Shown: positions 6,956-16,187, numbered from the stretch's first letter. The stretch: DNA of 64,000 bases from Anaerostipes caccae L1-92 (GCF_014467075.1 NZ_AP023027.1:3385501-3449500); one strand, 5' to 3'. Made by a program: numbers and translations. The notes: a model not told the origin generated them from the sequence alone.

Positions 6956-8992
6956 TTATTTTATCACTCTGGCATTACTCCCATTTTTTATATCGCTCGC
7001 TTTTAGCAGGAATTTATATTTCTTTCCTGTCTTTGCTTTTTGCTTTGTGTATATAAGCGTTCCTCCATGATAAAAACTCTTAACTTTCTTATATTTTTTC
7101 TTTCCTACTTTCATCCAGATTTCATATTTTTCGTAACCTGAAACATTTTTGTAGGTTACCTGTACTGCTTTATTTAATTCTTTTTTCCTTGCTTTGATAT
7201 ATTTCTTGTATTTCTTTTTTCCTTTTTTTGTTTTGGTATATGGTCTGGCTTTAAAATAATATTTTTTTCCGGATTTAAGGATTACTTTTGTATTCAATCC
7301 TTTGCCTACAGCAGCAATCTTTTTGTATTTTCCTTTTTTCTTAGTACTATAGTAGATGACATAACCTTTCGCACCTTTTTTCTTCTTCCACCTGACTTTG
7401 ATCAGACGCCCGGATTTTACAGCTTTTGTTAACGGCAGTTTTTTCTTTGGCCTTTTTACCCCCGGAACATGTGGAATCGGATCAGTCTTTTCCGGATTCT
7501 TTTTGTACACGGCAGTAACGGTTATATCCCGTGTGATCTTATCGAAACTTTTATCCCAGCCTGTAAATGTATATCCTGGCCTTACCGGTGCTTTTGGTTC
7601 CTTTGCCGCTTCCTCATATTTTACTTTTTGCTCATCTATCCGTCTCCCATCCCAATCCTGGAATTTTACTGTGTACTCTTCTTTTTTTGCCATTATGGAA
7701 ATATCCCCTGATATGGTTGTTAAAGAATCGGGGATTTCCCAGTGACATCCTTTCGGCGCTTTGGGTATTTGAACAGTTTGAATAGATTCTCCACAATTTA
7801 CGTCGACAGATTCGATCTCTATTCCATTTACATCTTTAAATTCTACCGTACAATATTGTATCACTGTTCTTCCGTCTGCTCCCCATCCTGCATATTTTTT
7901 CAAAGACTCATTCTTGTACGGTAAGAGCATTTTCTGAGAGCCGGATGCAACTTTAAACATATTGTCTGTTTTTTTAACGCTTGCCGGAATATGAAAGCCT
8001 TTGGGCAGTTTCGTAAGGCTGTCACAACCGCTGAACATTTCAGCAGCATCCTCTACCCCATCCGGGATTGTAAATGTATTCGGCAGTTTTTTCAGCAGAT
8101 CATTTCCAATGAACAGGCCATTCACATTTTTAATCCCTTTTGGAAGCTGAAAGTCATCCGGAAGATTCTCCAGTGCACATCCGGCAAACATCCACTCTGC
8201 ACTCGCAGCATCTCCAGGCAAATCCGGTACATACTTCAGCCCTATACAGTTCCAAAACATACCATCTAAGTATTTGACATGATCCGGAATCCGAAATCCA
8301 TCCGGAAGATGTCTGAGCTTATAACAGCCCGTAAACATTAATTGCAGATCTTCTACCCCTTTTGGAAGTTGAAAATCTTTTGGAAGTTCCAGGTTTTCAC
8401 AATTATAATACAGTGCCGATAATTTTTTTGCACTTGCTGGAATTTTATGTGTGATCTTAAGGTTAGTACAAAATCTGAACATGCCGTCTGCGTTCTCTAA
8501 ATGGACAGGAAATTCCGGTGCGTTCTCTAATTTCTCACATCCATAGAATGTACATTCCATGTTTTTCACGCTGTCCGGTAATTCCGGCGATTCTTCAAGA
8601 TTCTTGCATCCATAGAACCAATATGCCATGGATTCTGGTTCAACCCCACTGTTGATTTCAATCTTCTTAATATTTTCCTTATATGTATACCAGGGAGCAA
8701 CCGGCCCTCCATCAAATTCTGACTTGAAACCACACGGTACGCCTTTACCTGATATCGTAAGCTTTCCGCTGGCAGCATCAAAATCCCATTTAACTCCGCT
8801 TGGTTTTCCAGATTGGTCTAACAGATCTCCTTGTACTGCTACATTATTTTTAAAAGTCTTTTCAAGCAGCTGAACTTCTGTCTTTTCTCCCGCCTGTACT
8901 CTGATTGCAACTGACAGATTGCCTGCCAGCAGCATAGCTGCTATAAGGCACACTGTAAATCGTTTCCAGAATTTTGTTGTTCTTAAATTCAT
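6956..8992 (-). CDS. Secreted DUF285-type leucine-rich repeat protein
   Basis: 678 aa from MNLRTTKFW, chosen because GGGGAGAAAAGA precedes it; the longer frame adds an unlikely Cys-rich lead. Signal peptide about 1-34. Residues about 100-330 form DUF285/BspA-type repeats with the recurring pattern MFxGCxxLxxLPxxFxxP. One Listeria-Bacteroides repeat follows (FQDWDGRRIDEQKVKYEE, GYTFTGWDKS). The C-terminus (about 500-678) is very lysine-rich with two fibronectin-III-like units, the first containing KGYVIYYSTKKKGKYKK and YYFKARPYT. Paralogue of the 783-aa protein just upstream, probably the same transcript. Cell-surface interaction role is inferred; no sorting signal is visible. Confidence 0.8.
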   Translation of the reverse strand: MNLRTTKFWKRFTVCLIAAMLLAGNLSVAIRVQAGEKTEVQLLEKTFKNNVAVQGDLLDQSGKPSGVKWDFDAASGKLTISGKGVPCGFKSEFDGGPVAPWYTYKENIKKIEINSGVEPESMAYWFYGCKNLEESPELPDSVKNMECTFYGCEKLENAPEFPVHLENADGMFRFCTNLKITHKIPASAKKLSALYYNCENLELPKDFQLPKGVEDLQLMFTGCYKLRHLPDGFRIPDHVKYLDGMFWNCIGLKYVPDLPGDAASAEWMFAGCALENLPDDFQLPKGIKNVNGLFIGNDLLKKLPNTFTIPDGVEDAAEMFSGCDSLTKLPKGFHIPASVKKTDNMFKVASGSQKMLLPYKNESLKKYAGWGADGRTVIQYCTVEFKDVNGIEIESVDVNCGESIQTVQIPKAPKGCHWEIPDSLTTISGDISIMAKKEEYTVKFQDWDGRRIDEQKVKYEEAAKEPKAPVRPGYTFTGWDKSFDKITRDITVTAVYKKNPEKTDPIPHVPGVKRPKKKLPLTKAVKSGRLIKVRWKKKKGAKGYVIYYSTKKKGKYKKIAAVGKGLNTKVILKSGKKYYFKARPYTKTKKGKKKYKKYIKARKKELNKAVQVTYKNVSGYEKYEIWMKVGKKKYKKVKSFYHGGTLIYTKQKAKTGKKYKFLLKASDIKNGSNARVIK

Positions 8993-9027
8993 TCTTTTCT
9001 CCCCACAAATACAACAGCTATGTAAAA

Positions 9028-9054
9028 GTATCGCCAACAAAAGAACCGACGGTA
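9028..9054 (-). terminator. Partial terminator between the two LRR genes
   Basis: Minus-strand stem GTACCGTC / GGCGATAC, fully paired if G-U is allowed, followed by CTTTTAC. It resembles the hairpin at 6898-6924. It may reduce rather than block read-through into the 678-aa gene, which has no box of its own. Confidence 0.45.
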
Positions 9055-9093
9055 CGCAAAAGATTCTAGACTATTCCCTAATCTGTATTGGGG

Positions 9094-11445
9094 TCACTTT
9101 ATTACTCTGGCACTTTTTCCACTCTTTGTGACACTCGCTTTTAACAAAAAGCTATGTTTCTTTCCAGTCTTTGCTTTTTGTTTCACATAAACCAAAGTCC
9201 CTCCATGATAAAAACTCTTAACTTTCTTATATTTTTTCTTTCCTATTTTCATCCAGATTTCATATTTTCCGTAACCGGAAACATTTTTGTAGGTTACCTG
9301 TACTACTTTATTTAACTCTTTTTTCTTTGCTTTGATGTATTTTTTATATTTGATTTTTCCATTTTTCATTTTCGTATATGGTCTGGCTTTAAAATAATAT
9401 TTTTTCCCGGATTTAAGGATTACTTTTGTATTCGATCTGTTCCCTACTACAGCAATCTTTTTATATTTCCCTTTTTTCTTAGTACTATAGTAAATGACAT
9501 AACCTTTTGCACCTTTTTTCTTCTTCCATCTGACTTTGATCTGGCGCCCTGATTTTACAGCTTTTGTTAACGGCAGTTTTCTATTTAGACTCTCTACACC
9601 CGGCTTTTTGCTCTGTGCATTATAATGTGGGGTTGAATCAGCCTTTGCTGGATTCCTGCTATATTTAGCAGTAACCGTTATCTCTCCTGTAATCTTATTG
9701 AAACTCTTATCCCAGCCTGTAAAGGTATATCCTGCCCTTGCTGGTGCTTTTGGCTCTTTTGCTGCTTCTTCAAATTCTACTTTCTGCTCATTCAGCAGTT
9801 TTCCATCCCAGTCCTGGAACTTTACTGTGTATTCATTCTTCTTATACTCTGCTTTGACAACGTTGTCTCCGGTAATCTTGTCAAAACTCTTATCCCAGCC
9901 TGTAAAAGTATATCCGGTCCTTGCTGGTGCTTTTGGCTCTTTTGCTGCTTCTTCAAATTCTACTTTCTGCTCATTCAGCAGTTTTCCATCCCAGTCCTGG
10001 AACTTTACTGTGTATTCATTCTTCTTATACTCTGCTTTGACAACGTTGTCTCCGGTAATCTTGTCAAAACTCTTATCCCAGCCTGTAAAAGTATATCCGG
10101 TCCTTGCTGGTGCTTTTGGCTCTTTTGCTGCTTCTTCAAATCCTACTTTCTGCTCATTCAGCAGTTTTCCGTTCCAATCCTGGAACTTTACTGTATACTC
10201 TTCCTTTTCTTTTTGTAAGGTTACTGTTAAATCCTTTTCAACTTGGTTTAACTCTGACAAATCCGGCAAAATCCAATGATATCCCTTTGGGGCCTGAGGT
10301 AATTGTTCTTTTTTAAATTCATCACCATATCTTACATCCACTTCTTTTAAAAGCTTTCTTTCTGAATCTCGTAAGCTTACTGTACAGTAAAGTATAATTC
10401 CTCTTCCTTCCGATCCCCAATTAGGATAGTTTACCAAAGACTTATTGGCAGCAGGAACCCAAGTCGGATGTAGCTCTCCTTCTCTTGCCCAAAACATCAC
10501 TGTTGTCACCGCCTTATCCGGTATCTGAAATTCCTTTGTAAATTTTTTTAAATTATAACAAGCTCCAAACATTCCTTGTGCGTCTTTCAAGCCTTTAGGC
10601 AACTTCTTCACATAATCTAAGTTTGAGCATCCGTAGAACATATAGTATCCCTTTTCTAGACTATCCGGCAATCCATAGACCTTTTCTATTTTTTTACATC
10701 CTTGAAACATATAGGAACCGTCTTTTAAACCACTTGGAAGATCAGATTCTAATACATTTTCTATACCAGCCCCCGCGAACATTCTATACCCACTTTCTAA
10801 TCTTTGTGGTAGTTTTGGTATATCGACTAATTTTTCACATCCGCTAAACATATCCATTGCATCTTTCAAATGATCAGGCAAATCCGAAACAGTGGTTAAA
10901 TTTTTACACCCGTCATACATGCAGGATGCAACTTCTAAATTTTCCGGAAAATCCGGAGTTTTTTTCAATCTTATACAATCTCCAAATAAACGGTGCGCAT
11001 TCACAACACTATCTGGCAATTTCGATACACTTTCTAGCACGCTACATCTGCTGAACCAACCTTCCATAGATACTGGTCGTACAGTTTTTTCAATAACTAC
11101 TTTTTTGATTTCCTCACGATGTGATTTCCAAAATGGAGATGCCGCCGGATTATCCATAACGGATCCCAGATACGGCACACCACTCCCCGTGATAGAAAGT
11201 TCTCCTGTTGCAGTATCTAATGCCCATTTCACCCCGCTTGGCTTACCGTCTTTGTCAGGTAATTCCCCTTGTGTTGGATCTGCTGCTACTTTATTATGTT
11301 TCTGGACTGCATTTTCTGTTTTTGCCGATGTTATTGTCTTTGCAGCAAATACCGGCTGACAAAAACTCCCTCCAGTTATAACAGCCGCCATCGCTAAAAC
11401 TCCCAATTTTTTGGCAATATATTTTCTGCTCTTTTGTACCTTCAT
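9094..11445 (-). CDS. Secreted DUF285-type LRR protein with three Listeria-Bacteroides repeats
   Basis: 783 aa from MKVQKSRKYIAKK, selected because AAGGAAGG lies ten bases ahead. Signal peptide about 1-35. DUF285 repeats (MFxGCxxLxxxxxLPxxL) span about 90-330. Three 61-residue Listeria-Bacteroides repeats follow, each with FQDW(D/N)GKLLNEQKV and TFTGWDKSF. The lysine-rich C-terminal fibronectin-III-like units are close to those of the 678-aa paralogue. Two of the three repeats are nearly identical in DNA, a sign of recent expansion. It is the first gene behind the LytTR box at 11531. Presumed wall-associated adhesin-like protein; ligand unknown. Confidence 0.82.
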   Translation of the reverse strand: MKVQKSRKYIAKKLGVLAMAAVITGGSFCQPVFAAKTITSAKTENAVQKHNKVAADPTQGELPDKDGKPSGVKWALDTATGELSITGSGVPYLGSVMDNPAASPFWKSHREEIKKVVIEKTVRPVSMEGWFSRCSVLESVSKLPDSVVNAHRLFGDCIRLKKTPDFPENLEVASCMYDGCKNLTTVSDLPDHLKDAMDMFSGCEKLVDIPKLPQRLESGYRMFAGAGIENVLESDLPSGLKDGSYMFQGCKKIEKVYGLPDSLEKGYYMFYGCSNLDYVKKLPKGLKDAQGMFGACYNLKKFTKEFQIPDKAVTTVMFWAREGELHPTWVPAANKSLVNYPNWGSEGRGIILYCTVSLRDSERKLLKEVDVRYGDEFKKEQLPQAPKGYHWILPDLSELNQVEKDLTVTLQKEKEEYTVKFQDWNGKLLNEQKVGFEEAAKEPKAPARTGYTFTGWDKSFDKITGDNVVKAEYKKNEYTVKFQDWDGKLLNEQKVEFEEAAKEPKAPARTGYTFTGWDKSFDKITGDNVVKAEYKKNEYTVKFQDWDGKLLNEQKVEFEEAAKEPKAPARAGYTFTGWDKSFNKITGEITVTAKYSRNPAKADSTPHYNAQSKKPGVESLNRKLPLTKAVKSGRQIKVRWKKKKGAKGYVIYYSTKKKGKYKKIAVVGNRSNTKVILKSGKKYYFKARPYTKMKNGKIKYKKYIKAKKKELNKVVQVTYKNVSGYGKYEIWMKIGKKKYKKVKSFYHGGTLVYVKQKAKTGKKHSFLLKASVTKSGKSARVIK
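9799..10164. repeat. Tandem 183-bp coding repeat, two near-identical units
   Basis: Units 9799-9981 and 9982-10164 differ at one position by my reading (near 9956/10139). They encode two consecutive 61-aa Listeria-Bacteroides repeats. The flanking third copy (ending near 9798) is more diverged. Period is exactly 61 codons, so copy number can change without a frameshift. Confidence 0.85.
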
Positions 11446-11493
11446 ATCCATCATCCCTTCCTTAGTATTCATTGTTTGTTAATCACTGTTTGC

Positions 11494-11560
11494 AGTTTAC
11501 CTCACCTTACAAGAATATGAATCATTTTTTCGCATACTACCATTTATACAACGCAAACAA
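11494..11560 (-). promoter_or_regulatory. Putative LytTR box and -10 of the LRR-protein genes
   Basis: Minus-strand half-sites TTGTTTGCG (11552-11560) and TAGTATGCG (11531-11539), matching at 7 of 9 positions, start 21 bp apart. TAAACT at 11494-11499 follows after 31 bp. This is the best-matched pair of the five. Confidence 0.7.
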
Positions 11561-11635
11561 CATATGTTTTTATTCCCAAGTCAATCCTAACGACTTGAAA
11601 AATATAAAAAGCATCATCTTTTTAAAAATAAATAC

Positions 11636-11680
11636 AAAAAAGAAGCCATGCAGCAAAATTAGCGCATGACTTCCTTTTTT
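11636..11680 (-). terminator. Terminator of the LemA-DUF2207-DUF815 operon
   Basis: Inverted repeat with arms AAAAAGAAG..ATGC and GCAT..CTTCCTTTTTT, just beyond the DUF815 stop. A/T runs on both sides may allow use in both directions. Confidence 0.65.
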
Positions 11681-11689
11681 GTTTCTCCG

Positions 11690-13006
11690 TTATTTCCCTC
11701 TCTGTTCCATCCCCATCAAATAATTTACAAACTGCTGTGCCGTCCTTCCGGATATACCTCCATGGGACAGTTCCCATTTGTTGGCCTCTTTTTGCAGTTC
11801 TTCATCTGATAAGGTAATACCTTCTTTCCTTGCCAGCTGGATCACAATGTTAAAGTACTCCTTCTGGGTTGGCTTAGAGTAATTGATCGTTACACCAAAC
11901 CTATTTACCAGAGATAACTTTTCTTCCATCGTATCGGATTTGTGCATACCATTTTCATTCTTTACGTCGTCCCGGTCACTCCAGGTCTCCTTGATCAAGT
12001 GCCTCCTGTTGGATGTGGCATAGATCAGAATATTTTCCGGCTTTGTCTCAACGCCCCCTTCGATGACTGCCTTTAAAAACTTATACTCTACCTCGAACTC
12101 TTCAAAAGACAAATCATCCATATAAATAATAAATCGGTAATTCCGGTTTTTGATCTGTGCGATCACGTTGGACAAATCCTTAAACTGGTGCTTGTAGATC
12201 TCGATCATCCGCAGGCCCTGATCATAGTACTGGTTGACAATGGCCTTGATACTGGTAGATTTGCCGGTACCGCTGTCTCCGAACAGCAGGACATTGTTGG
12301 CTTTCCGCCCATGGACAAAGGCTTCCGTGTTGTCAATCAGCTTCTTCTTCTGGATCTCATATCCTACCAGATCTGAAAGCGCGACCTTATCCATATTGTT
12401 GATCGCTCGGAAAGTGATGCCGCCTCCGGTTTTTTCCTCAATTCTGAAAGCCTTATTGAGTCCGAACATTCCCACGCCGTAAGCTTTATAGAAGTCTGTG
12501 ACCACCTGGAAAAACTCATGCTCATCCCGTGTCTGCTCCAGTTTCCGGCTCAATGCCCGAACCTTCTCGCTGACATTTTTATTATACATAAGCTCTGGCT
12601 TTCCGATCGCTTTATAGTCTGAAAGACGGCTGAAACAGTCCACTCCCAGGTATTCTTCAATCTTTGAAAAGTCGTAGTCAAACAGCTCCTTAAATGCCCG
12701 AAAATCATTTTCCGCAAAATAATTCACGCTTCCGTCCCTGGCCCCTACCTTTTCACAGGTGATGCTGAATGGATTCTCATTGGTAATCAGCAGAAATGTC
12801 AGGTAGTTATGCCAGAGATTCTCATCGAATCCATAGTCTGTCGCCACCTGAAGGATGCGTTTGATCTGTCTGAATACTCTGGTCGTCAAAACTTCCTTCG
12901 GCTGGCTTTCTTCATCCATGCAGCGGAATATATCACTGAGCTGCATCAAAATAGAATCCGGTTCCATATCACCATAGATCAATAACTTTGATACGTTTTT
13001 ATACAC
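11690..13006 (-). CDS. DUF815-family AAA+ ATPase
   Basis: About 438 aa. The N-terminal half is an uncharacterised helical region. The ATPase core has Walker [13 protein letters not shown], Walker [15 protein letters not shown], a sensor-like [10 protein letters not shown] and a C-terminal lid with [12 protein letters not shown]. This is the DUF815 pattern of predicted AAA+ ATPases. A GTG at 13006 with GGTGGAGG five bases ahead is preferred; a GTG at 13018 overlaps that ribosome site. Third gene of an operon with LemA and DUF2207, 25 bp after the latter, suggesting an envelope-linked role. Substrate unknown. Confidence 0.85.
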   Translation of the reverse strand: MYKNVSKLLIYGDMEPDSILMQLSDIFRCMDEESQPKEVLTTRVFRQIKRILQVATDYGFDENLWHNYLTFLLITNENPFSITCEKVGARDGSVNYFAENDFRAFKELFDYDFSKIEEYLGVDCFSRLSDYKAIGKPELMYNKNVSEKVRALSRKLEQTRDEHEFFQVVTDFYKAYGVGMFGLNKAFRIEEKTGGGITFRAINNMDKVALSDLVGYEIQKKKLIDNTEAFVHGRKANNVLLFGDSGTGKSTSIKAIVNQYYDQGLRMIEIYKHQFKDLSNVIAQIKNRNYRFIIYMDDLSFEEFEVEYKFLKAVIEGGVETKPENILIYATSNRRHLIKETWSDRDDVKNENGMHKSDTMEEKLSLVNRFGVTINYSKPTQKEYFNIVIQLARKEGITLSDEELQKEANKWELSHGGISGRTAQQFVNYLMGMEQRGK

Positions 13007-13031
13007 TTGTTCCTCCACCTTTCATTATCTT

Positions 13032-14999
13032 CTACCAGCTTCCGCCGCCTCCGCCGCCGAAACCGCCTCCTGAGAATCCCCCTCCGCCAAAGGAGCCTCC
13101 TCCGAAGCTGCCGCTGCCAGACGATGTTTTCGGCGGTTCGGGCACGGAAAGTGTACTCGTCACTTGGTCCATACTTCCCATTAAACACCGGTTAAAGATA
13201 TAATAATCAAAAAATGTAAACTGCCGGTCTGTTTCATACCAGTCAGGCGCAGACAGCCCGAGGTCTTTTAATTTCTCCGCAAACACATCGGAGAGACCGA
13301 ATACGTAGGCATACGGCATGATGTGATAAAACATCTGAGGCTGGTCCTCTGCCAGCACCTTCATTCTGTCCAGCTCCGCTGTCTCAATAAAATCACGGAG
13401 TCCGGCCAGATACCCCATCCACTCAATACACTGATGGGTCCTTTTTTTCATGAATCCTGTCATAAGAATCATTCCGCCGGTCATAACAAGCACTGCGGCC
13501 AGAACCCAGATGTAGCTAAAAATCTCTCCATTTATGACTCTAACAATATAACTTCCTGTGTAAGCTGCCGCTGACAGAAAGCTCAAAGCAAGACCCCAGA
13601 ATACCCACAGCCTCCTGCTGTCCCTGCTTCTGGCGTACCAGCTGTCCACCGCAACCGTGAATAAGATCATTCCACCGAGTAACAGCATCCACAAGACAGC
13701 CTGAACGATGATCCTTGTTATCCCGGTATAAGAGTAGACACTGGTGACCACCATAAACAGTCCTAACGGCAACGCAGAGAGCCCCATTGAGATTTCCCTT
13801 GCTGCTTTTGAACCTGATGTATAAATACTAAACTGCTTTTCTCTTCCAAAATATCGGATCAGCTTGCTTTTTGCCACTTTAAGTGTGTCTGCATATTTAT
13901 ATTTCAGATCTTCAATCTTTACCTGATCCTTGCCGTCGAATAAGTTATCAAACATGATCCTCTGGTAACCTGGTGCTGTCTTCTCAAGGTCTGATATTTT
14001 ATGGAAGATGAGCTTCCCTTCCTTTTCTTCAATCTTAAGATATCCCCGGTCTGCCCAGTAAATGATCAGGGAAAGCAGTTCTTTCTCATGTACTTTTCCG
14101 TCAATAATATAGCCTACCCCGGCACTGTCAAGCCCTTCCGGCGGCTGGTACTGGATTGACGGAATGATCTTCTCATCCCGTCCGAACAAAAGAAACAAGC
14201 AGAGTACAATTCCGAATATAATGACCGATGGTATCAGGATCATCCGTGGAATACCGGAAATTTGCTGGCTCTTGCTGAAATATCCCTCTTTCATCCCGGC
14301 AAAACAGGTAAGTCCGCTTCCCAGCGGAAGACTTTGTTTTAATGTGCCTGTTACGGTAAGATTTTCTTCATCTTTGACAAGTGTTAAAATATCCCCGGCA
14401 TCTTTTGTTGAACCATATTCCCCGCAGTAGAATTTCAGCCGGTCCATATCAAACTTTTTCGGAAATTGGATGGTAAACCTGCTCCCTGCCGGAATCTGGT
14501 TCTGCCACTGTGTCGGAAAAATGTTATAGTAGATGTTATCATAACTTTTCTGCTGAAACTTCGGGGTGAGAAGGTATTCAAACTTATAAATCCCTTCTCT
14601 CACTGTCTTGTCTTCGTCTCCAAACCGAAAGACAGTGCTGCCGTTTTCACTGCTTTCATCCACAGTTTCATTGGCACGGAGCATTTTTACAGAAGCATAG
14701 AACGGTGTTTTCTGAATCTCCCCTTTTTTATCATAAGAAGCTATGGTCCCTTTGCTCGGAATATAGCGGTAAATCCCATGACGGTCTTCCAGGAATCTCA
14801 CATTTATCTTTTCTGTAATATCATAGGAACCGTCGTTTCCCACCACAACTTTTGTCTGAAACTGCTTCGTATACATATAGGGATCTTGCTGCACCTGAGA
14901 CGGAGAAGGGCCTGATATGCTTTCTGCGGCAGCCCCTATCCCTATACATAAGAGAAACAGGGTAACCGCAATGAAGCCGGATGCCCATAATTTTTTCAT
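13032..14999 (-). CDS. DUF2207 membrane protein with Gly-rich tail (copy 1)
   Basis: 655 aa. Signal-like segment at 1-25, then the extracytoplasmic DUF2207 domain (YDITEKINVRFLEDRHGIYR, RYIPSKG). One membrane segment near 260 (ILIPSVIIFGIVLCLFLLFG) precedes a cytosolic region with PSIQYQPPEGLDSAGVGYII. Further membrane segments lie near 405-500. The tail is Gly/Ser-rich and ends GGGGGSW. The family commonly occurs with LemA, as here (the lemA gene lies 23 bp upstream). Function unknown, thought to be in envelope processes. Two paralogues lie at 19544 and 23126. Confidence 0.88.
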   Translation of the reverse strand: MKKLWASGFIAVTLFLLCIGIGAAAESISGPSPSQVQQDPYMYTKQFQTKVVVGNDGSYDITEKINVRFLEDRHGIYRYIPSKGTIASYDKKGEIQKTPFYASVKMLRANETVDESSENGSTVFRFGDEDKTVREGIYKFEYLLTPKFQQKSYDNIYYNIFPTQWQNQIPAGSRFTIQFPKKFDMDRLKFYCGEYGSTKDAGDILTLVKDEENLTVTGTLKQSLPLGSGLTCFAGMKEGYFSKSQQISGIPRMILIPSVIIFGIVLCLFLLFGRDEKIIPSIQYQPPEGLDSAGVGYIIDGKVHEKELLSLIIYWADRGYLKIEEKEGKLIFHKISDLEKTAPGYQRIMFDNLFDGKDQVKIEDLKYKYADTLKVAKSKLIRYFGREKQFSIYTSGSKAAREISMGLSALPLGLFMVVTSVYSYTGITRIIVQAVLWMLLLGGMILFTVAVDSWYARSRDSRRLWVFWGLALSFLSAAAYTGSYIVRVINGEIFSYIWVLAAVLVMTGGMILMTGFMKKRTHQCIEWMGYLAGLRDFIETAELDRMKVLAEDQPQMFYHIMPYAYVFGLSDVFAEKLKDLGLSAPDWYETDRQFTFFDYYIFNRCLMGSMDQVTSTLSVPEPPKTSSGSGSFGGGSFGGGGFSGGGFGGGGGGSW

Positions 15000-15022
15000 A
15001 ATGACCTCCCTGCGTCAGAGCA

Positions 15023-15577
15023 CTAGAACGATACCTTTACATTCTCACGCTCAGCCTCATCGCTGATCTCATACAATGGTTTTCTTGTGAATTTAAAAAT
15101 GCCTGCTACAATATTTCCAGGGAACATTTCTGCTTTGGTATTGTATTTGTTGACAACTCCGTTGTAGTATCTTCTGGAACCTGCGATCTCTTCTTCGATC
15201 CTCTGAAGCTGATCCTGGAGCTGTATGAAGTTCTGATTTGCTTTCAGATCCGGATAGGCTTCCGCGACCGCAAATAAAGAACGCAGCGCCCCGGTAAGTA
15301 CGTTTTCATTGGCAAGCCTTTCTTCCGGATCAGAAGCTCCCATGGCCATATTTCTGGCTGACACTACCTTTTCCAGTGTCCCGGCCTCATGTTTTGCATA
15401 CCCTTTAACGGTTTCCACATAATTCGGGATTAAATCGTACCGTTTTTTCAGGGACACATCCATCGCAGAGTATGCTTCCTCTGTCTTATTTCTCAGAGTA
15501 ATAAATCCGTTATACGAACTGATCAGCCAGATGGCCAGTACTGCAATTATTGCTATTATAACTATTAATGCTATCAT
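15023..15577 (-). CDS. lemA: LemA family protein
   Basis: 184 aa, full length for the family. N-terminal membrane anchor (ALIVIIAIIAVLAIWLI), then NGFITLRNKTEEAYSAMDVS, LKKRYDLIPNYVETVKGYA and YNTKAEMFPGNIVAGIF, all hallmark LemA segments; the rest is helical. Start ATG has AGGAGG six bases upstream. First gene of the LemA-DUF2207-DUF815 operon, read from the promoter at 15607-15635. Predicted membrane-anchored helical-bundle protein facing outside; its role is not settled. Confidence 0.93.
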   Translation of the reverse strand: MIALIVIIAIIAVLAIWLISSYNGFITLRNKTEEAYSAMDVSLKKRYDLIPNYVETVKGYAKHEAGTLEKVVSARNMAMGASDPEERLANENVLTGALRSLFAVAEAYPDLKANQNFIQLQDQLQRIEEEIAGSRRYYNGVVNKYNTKAEMFPGNIVAGIFKFTRKPLYEISDEAERENVKVSF

Positions 15578-15606
15578 TCTCTTTTCCTCCTTTTATGTTT
15601 GATACC

Positions 15607-15635
15607 AGTATACCACTAAATATCCTTGCAGGAAA
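15607..15635 (-). promoter_or_regulatory. LemA operon promoter
   Basis: Minus-strand -35 TTTCCT (15630-15635), 17-bp spacer with GGATATTTAGT and -10 TATACT (15607-15612). It matches the ABC operon promoter at 6807-6835 almost base for base down to the ribosome site. Confidence 0.6.
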
Positions 15636-15655
15636 CTGTGACATTTTCATCGGTT

Positions 15656-15994
15656 TTATCCGCGGATCTTCACATGCAGTACAATATTCTTTTCTCTTCC
15701 CATCCGGTCGTCTGTTTTCAGCATGACCTCCCCTGGAATATAGTTGGAAAAGCAAATTTTTTCAGGTGAAACCCGGTAGTTTTGCAGCCATTCCCCGGGT
15801 ACTCTCCGATCAATCCTAATGCTGTCTGTTTTGATATGTCCCGGTATCCCTTCCAATGGAATTTCAACTTTGCCGCCGTCTGAAAGGAAGCCTGCCCAGC
15901 CCATATGGCTGCAAATACAGTAAAGCCCTTTCCTTCCGTCTGAGCGGTTTGCCATTTCTACCATTCTTGAACTAATCTTTTCTTCATTTAACAT
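15656..15994 (-). CDS. Unknown 112-aa protein behind a LytTR box
   Basis: Starts MLNEEKISSRMVEMANRSDG; the ATG has GAGGTGA eight bases upstream, better than the in-frame GTG at 16006. No signal peptide or membrane segment. Features include CICSHMGWAGFLSDGGKVEI, two closely spaced Cys and a basic end. I do not recognise the family. It is the fifth gene preceded by the double direct repeat, so it may be a soluble member of the same regulon. It ends about 20 bp before the LemA promoter, so read-through into LemA is possible. Confidence 0.6.
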   Translation of the reverse strand: MLNEEKISSRMVEMANRSDGRKGLYCICSHMGWAGFLSDGGKVEIPLEGIPGHIKTDSIRIDRRVPGEWLQNYRVSPEKICFSNYIPGEVMLKTDDRMGREKNIVLHVKIRG

Positions 15995-16048
15995 CTCAAT
16001 CTTCACCTCGAAATTCGTTTTACTTAGCTGTTTCTGATTTTTATCTTT

Positions 16049-16114
16049 AGTATACCCATCTTAAATAACCGGGAAACATCCCGGCGTGTAGCGCGCATCT
16101 TTCAGCGCAAACAA
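16049..16114 (-). promoter_or_regulatory. Putative LytTR box and -10 of the 112-aa gene
   Basis: Minus-strand half-sites TTGTTTGCG (16106-16114) and CGCTACACG (16085-16093) start 21 bp apart. TATACT at 16049-16054 follows after 30 bp. Confidence 0.6.
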
Positions 16115-16162
16115 CGCAGCATATTCATAAGTTATGCAGTGGGATTCATTTATGTGCAAAAA

Positions 16163-16187
16163 GAAGCCGGGATCGCTCCCGGCTTCT
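16163..16187 (-). terminator. Rubrerythrin terminator
   Basis: GAAGCCGGGA / TCCCGGCTTC with TTCTTTTTG on the minus-strand side, downstream of the rubrerythrin stop. Confidence 0.85.

Noticed and set aside
9799..10164. Tandem repeats as a CRISPR array
   Set aside because: Units are 183 bp, contiguous without spacers and code for protein domains.
9698..10279. 193-aa plus-strand ORF with three internal repeats
   Set aside because: It is the antisense shadow of the tandem Listeria-Bacteroides repeats.
12979..13203. Short Pro- or Arg-rich ORFs over the end of DUF2207 copy 1
   Set aside because: Artefacts of the Gly-codon-rich tail in other frames.
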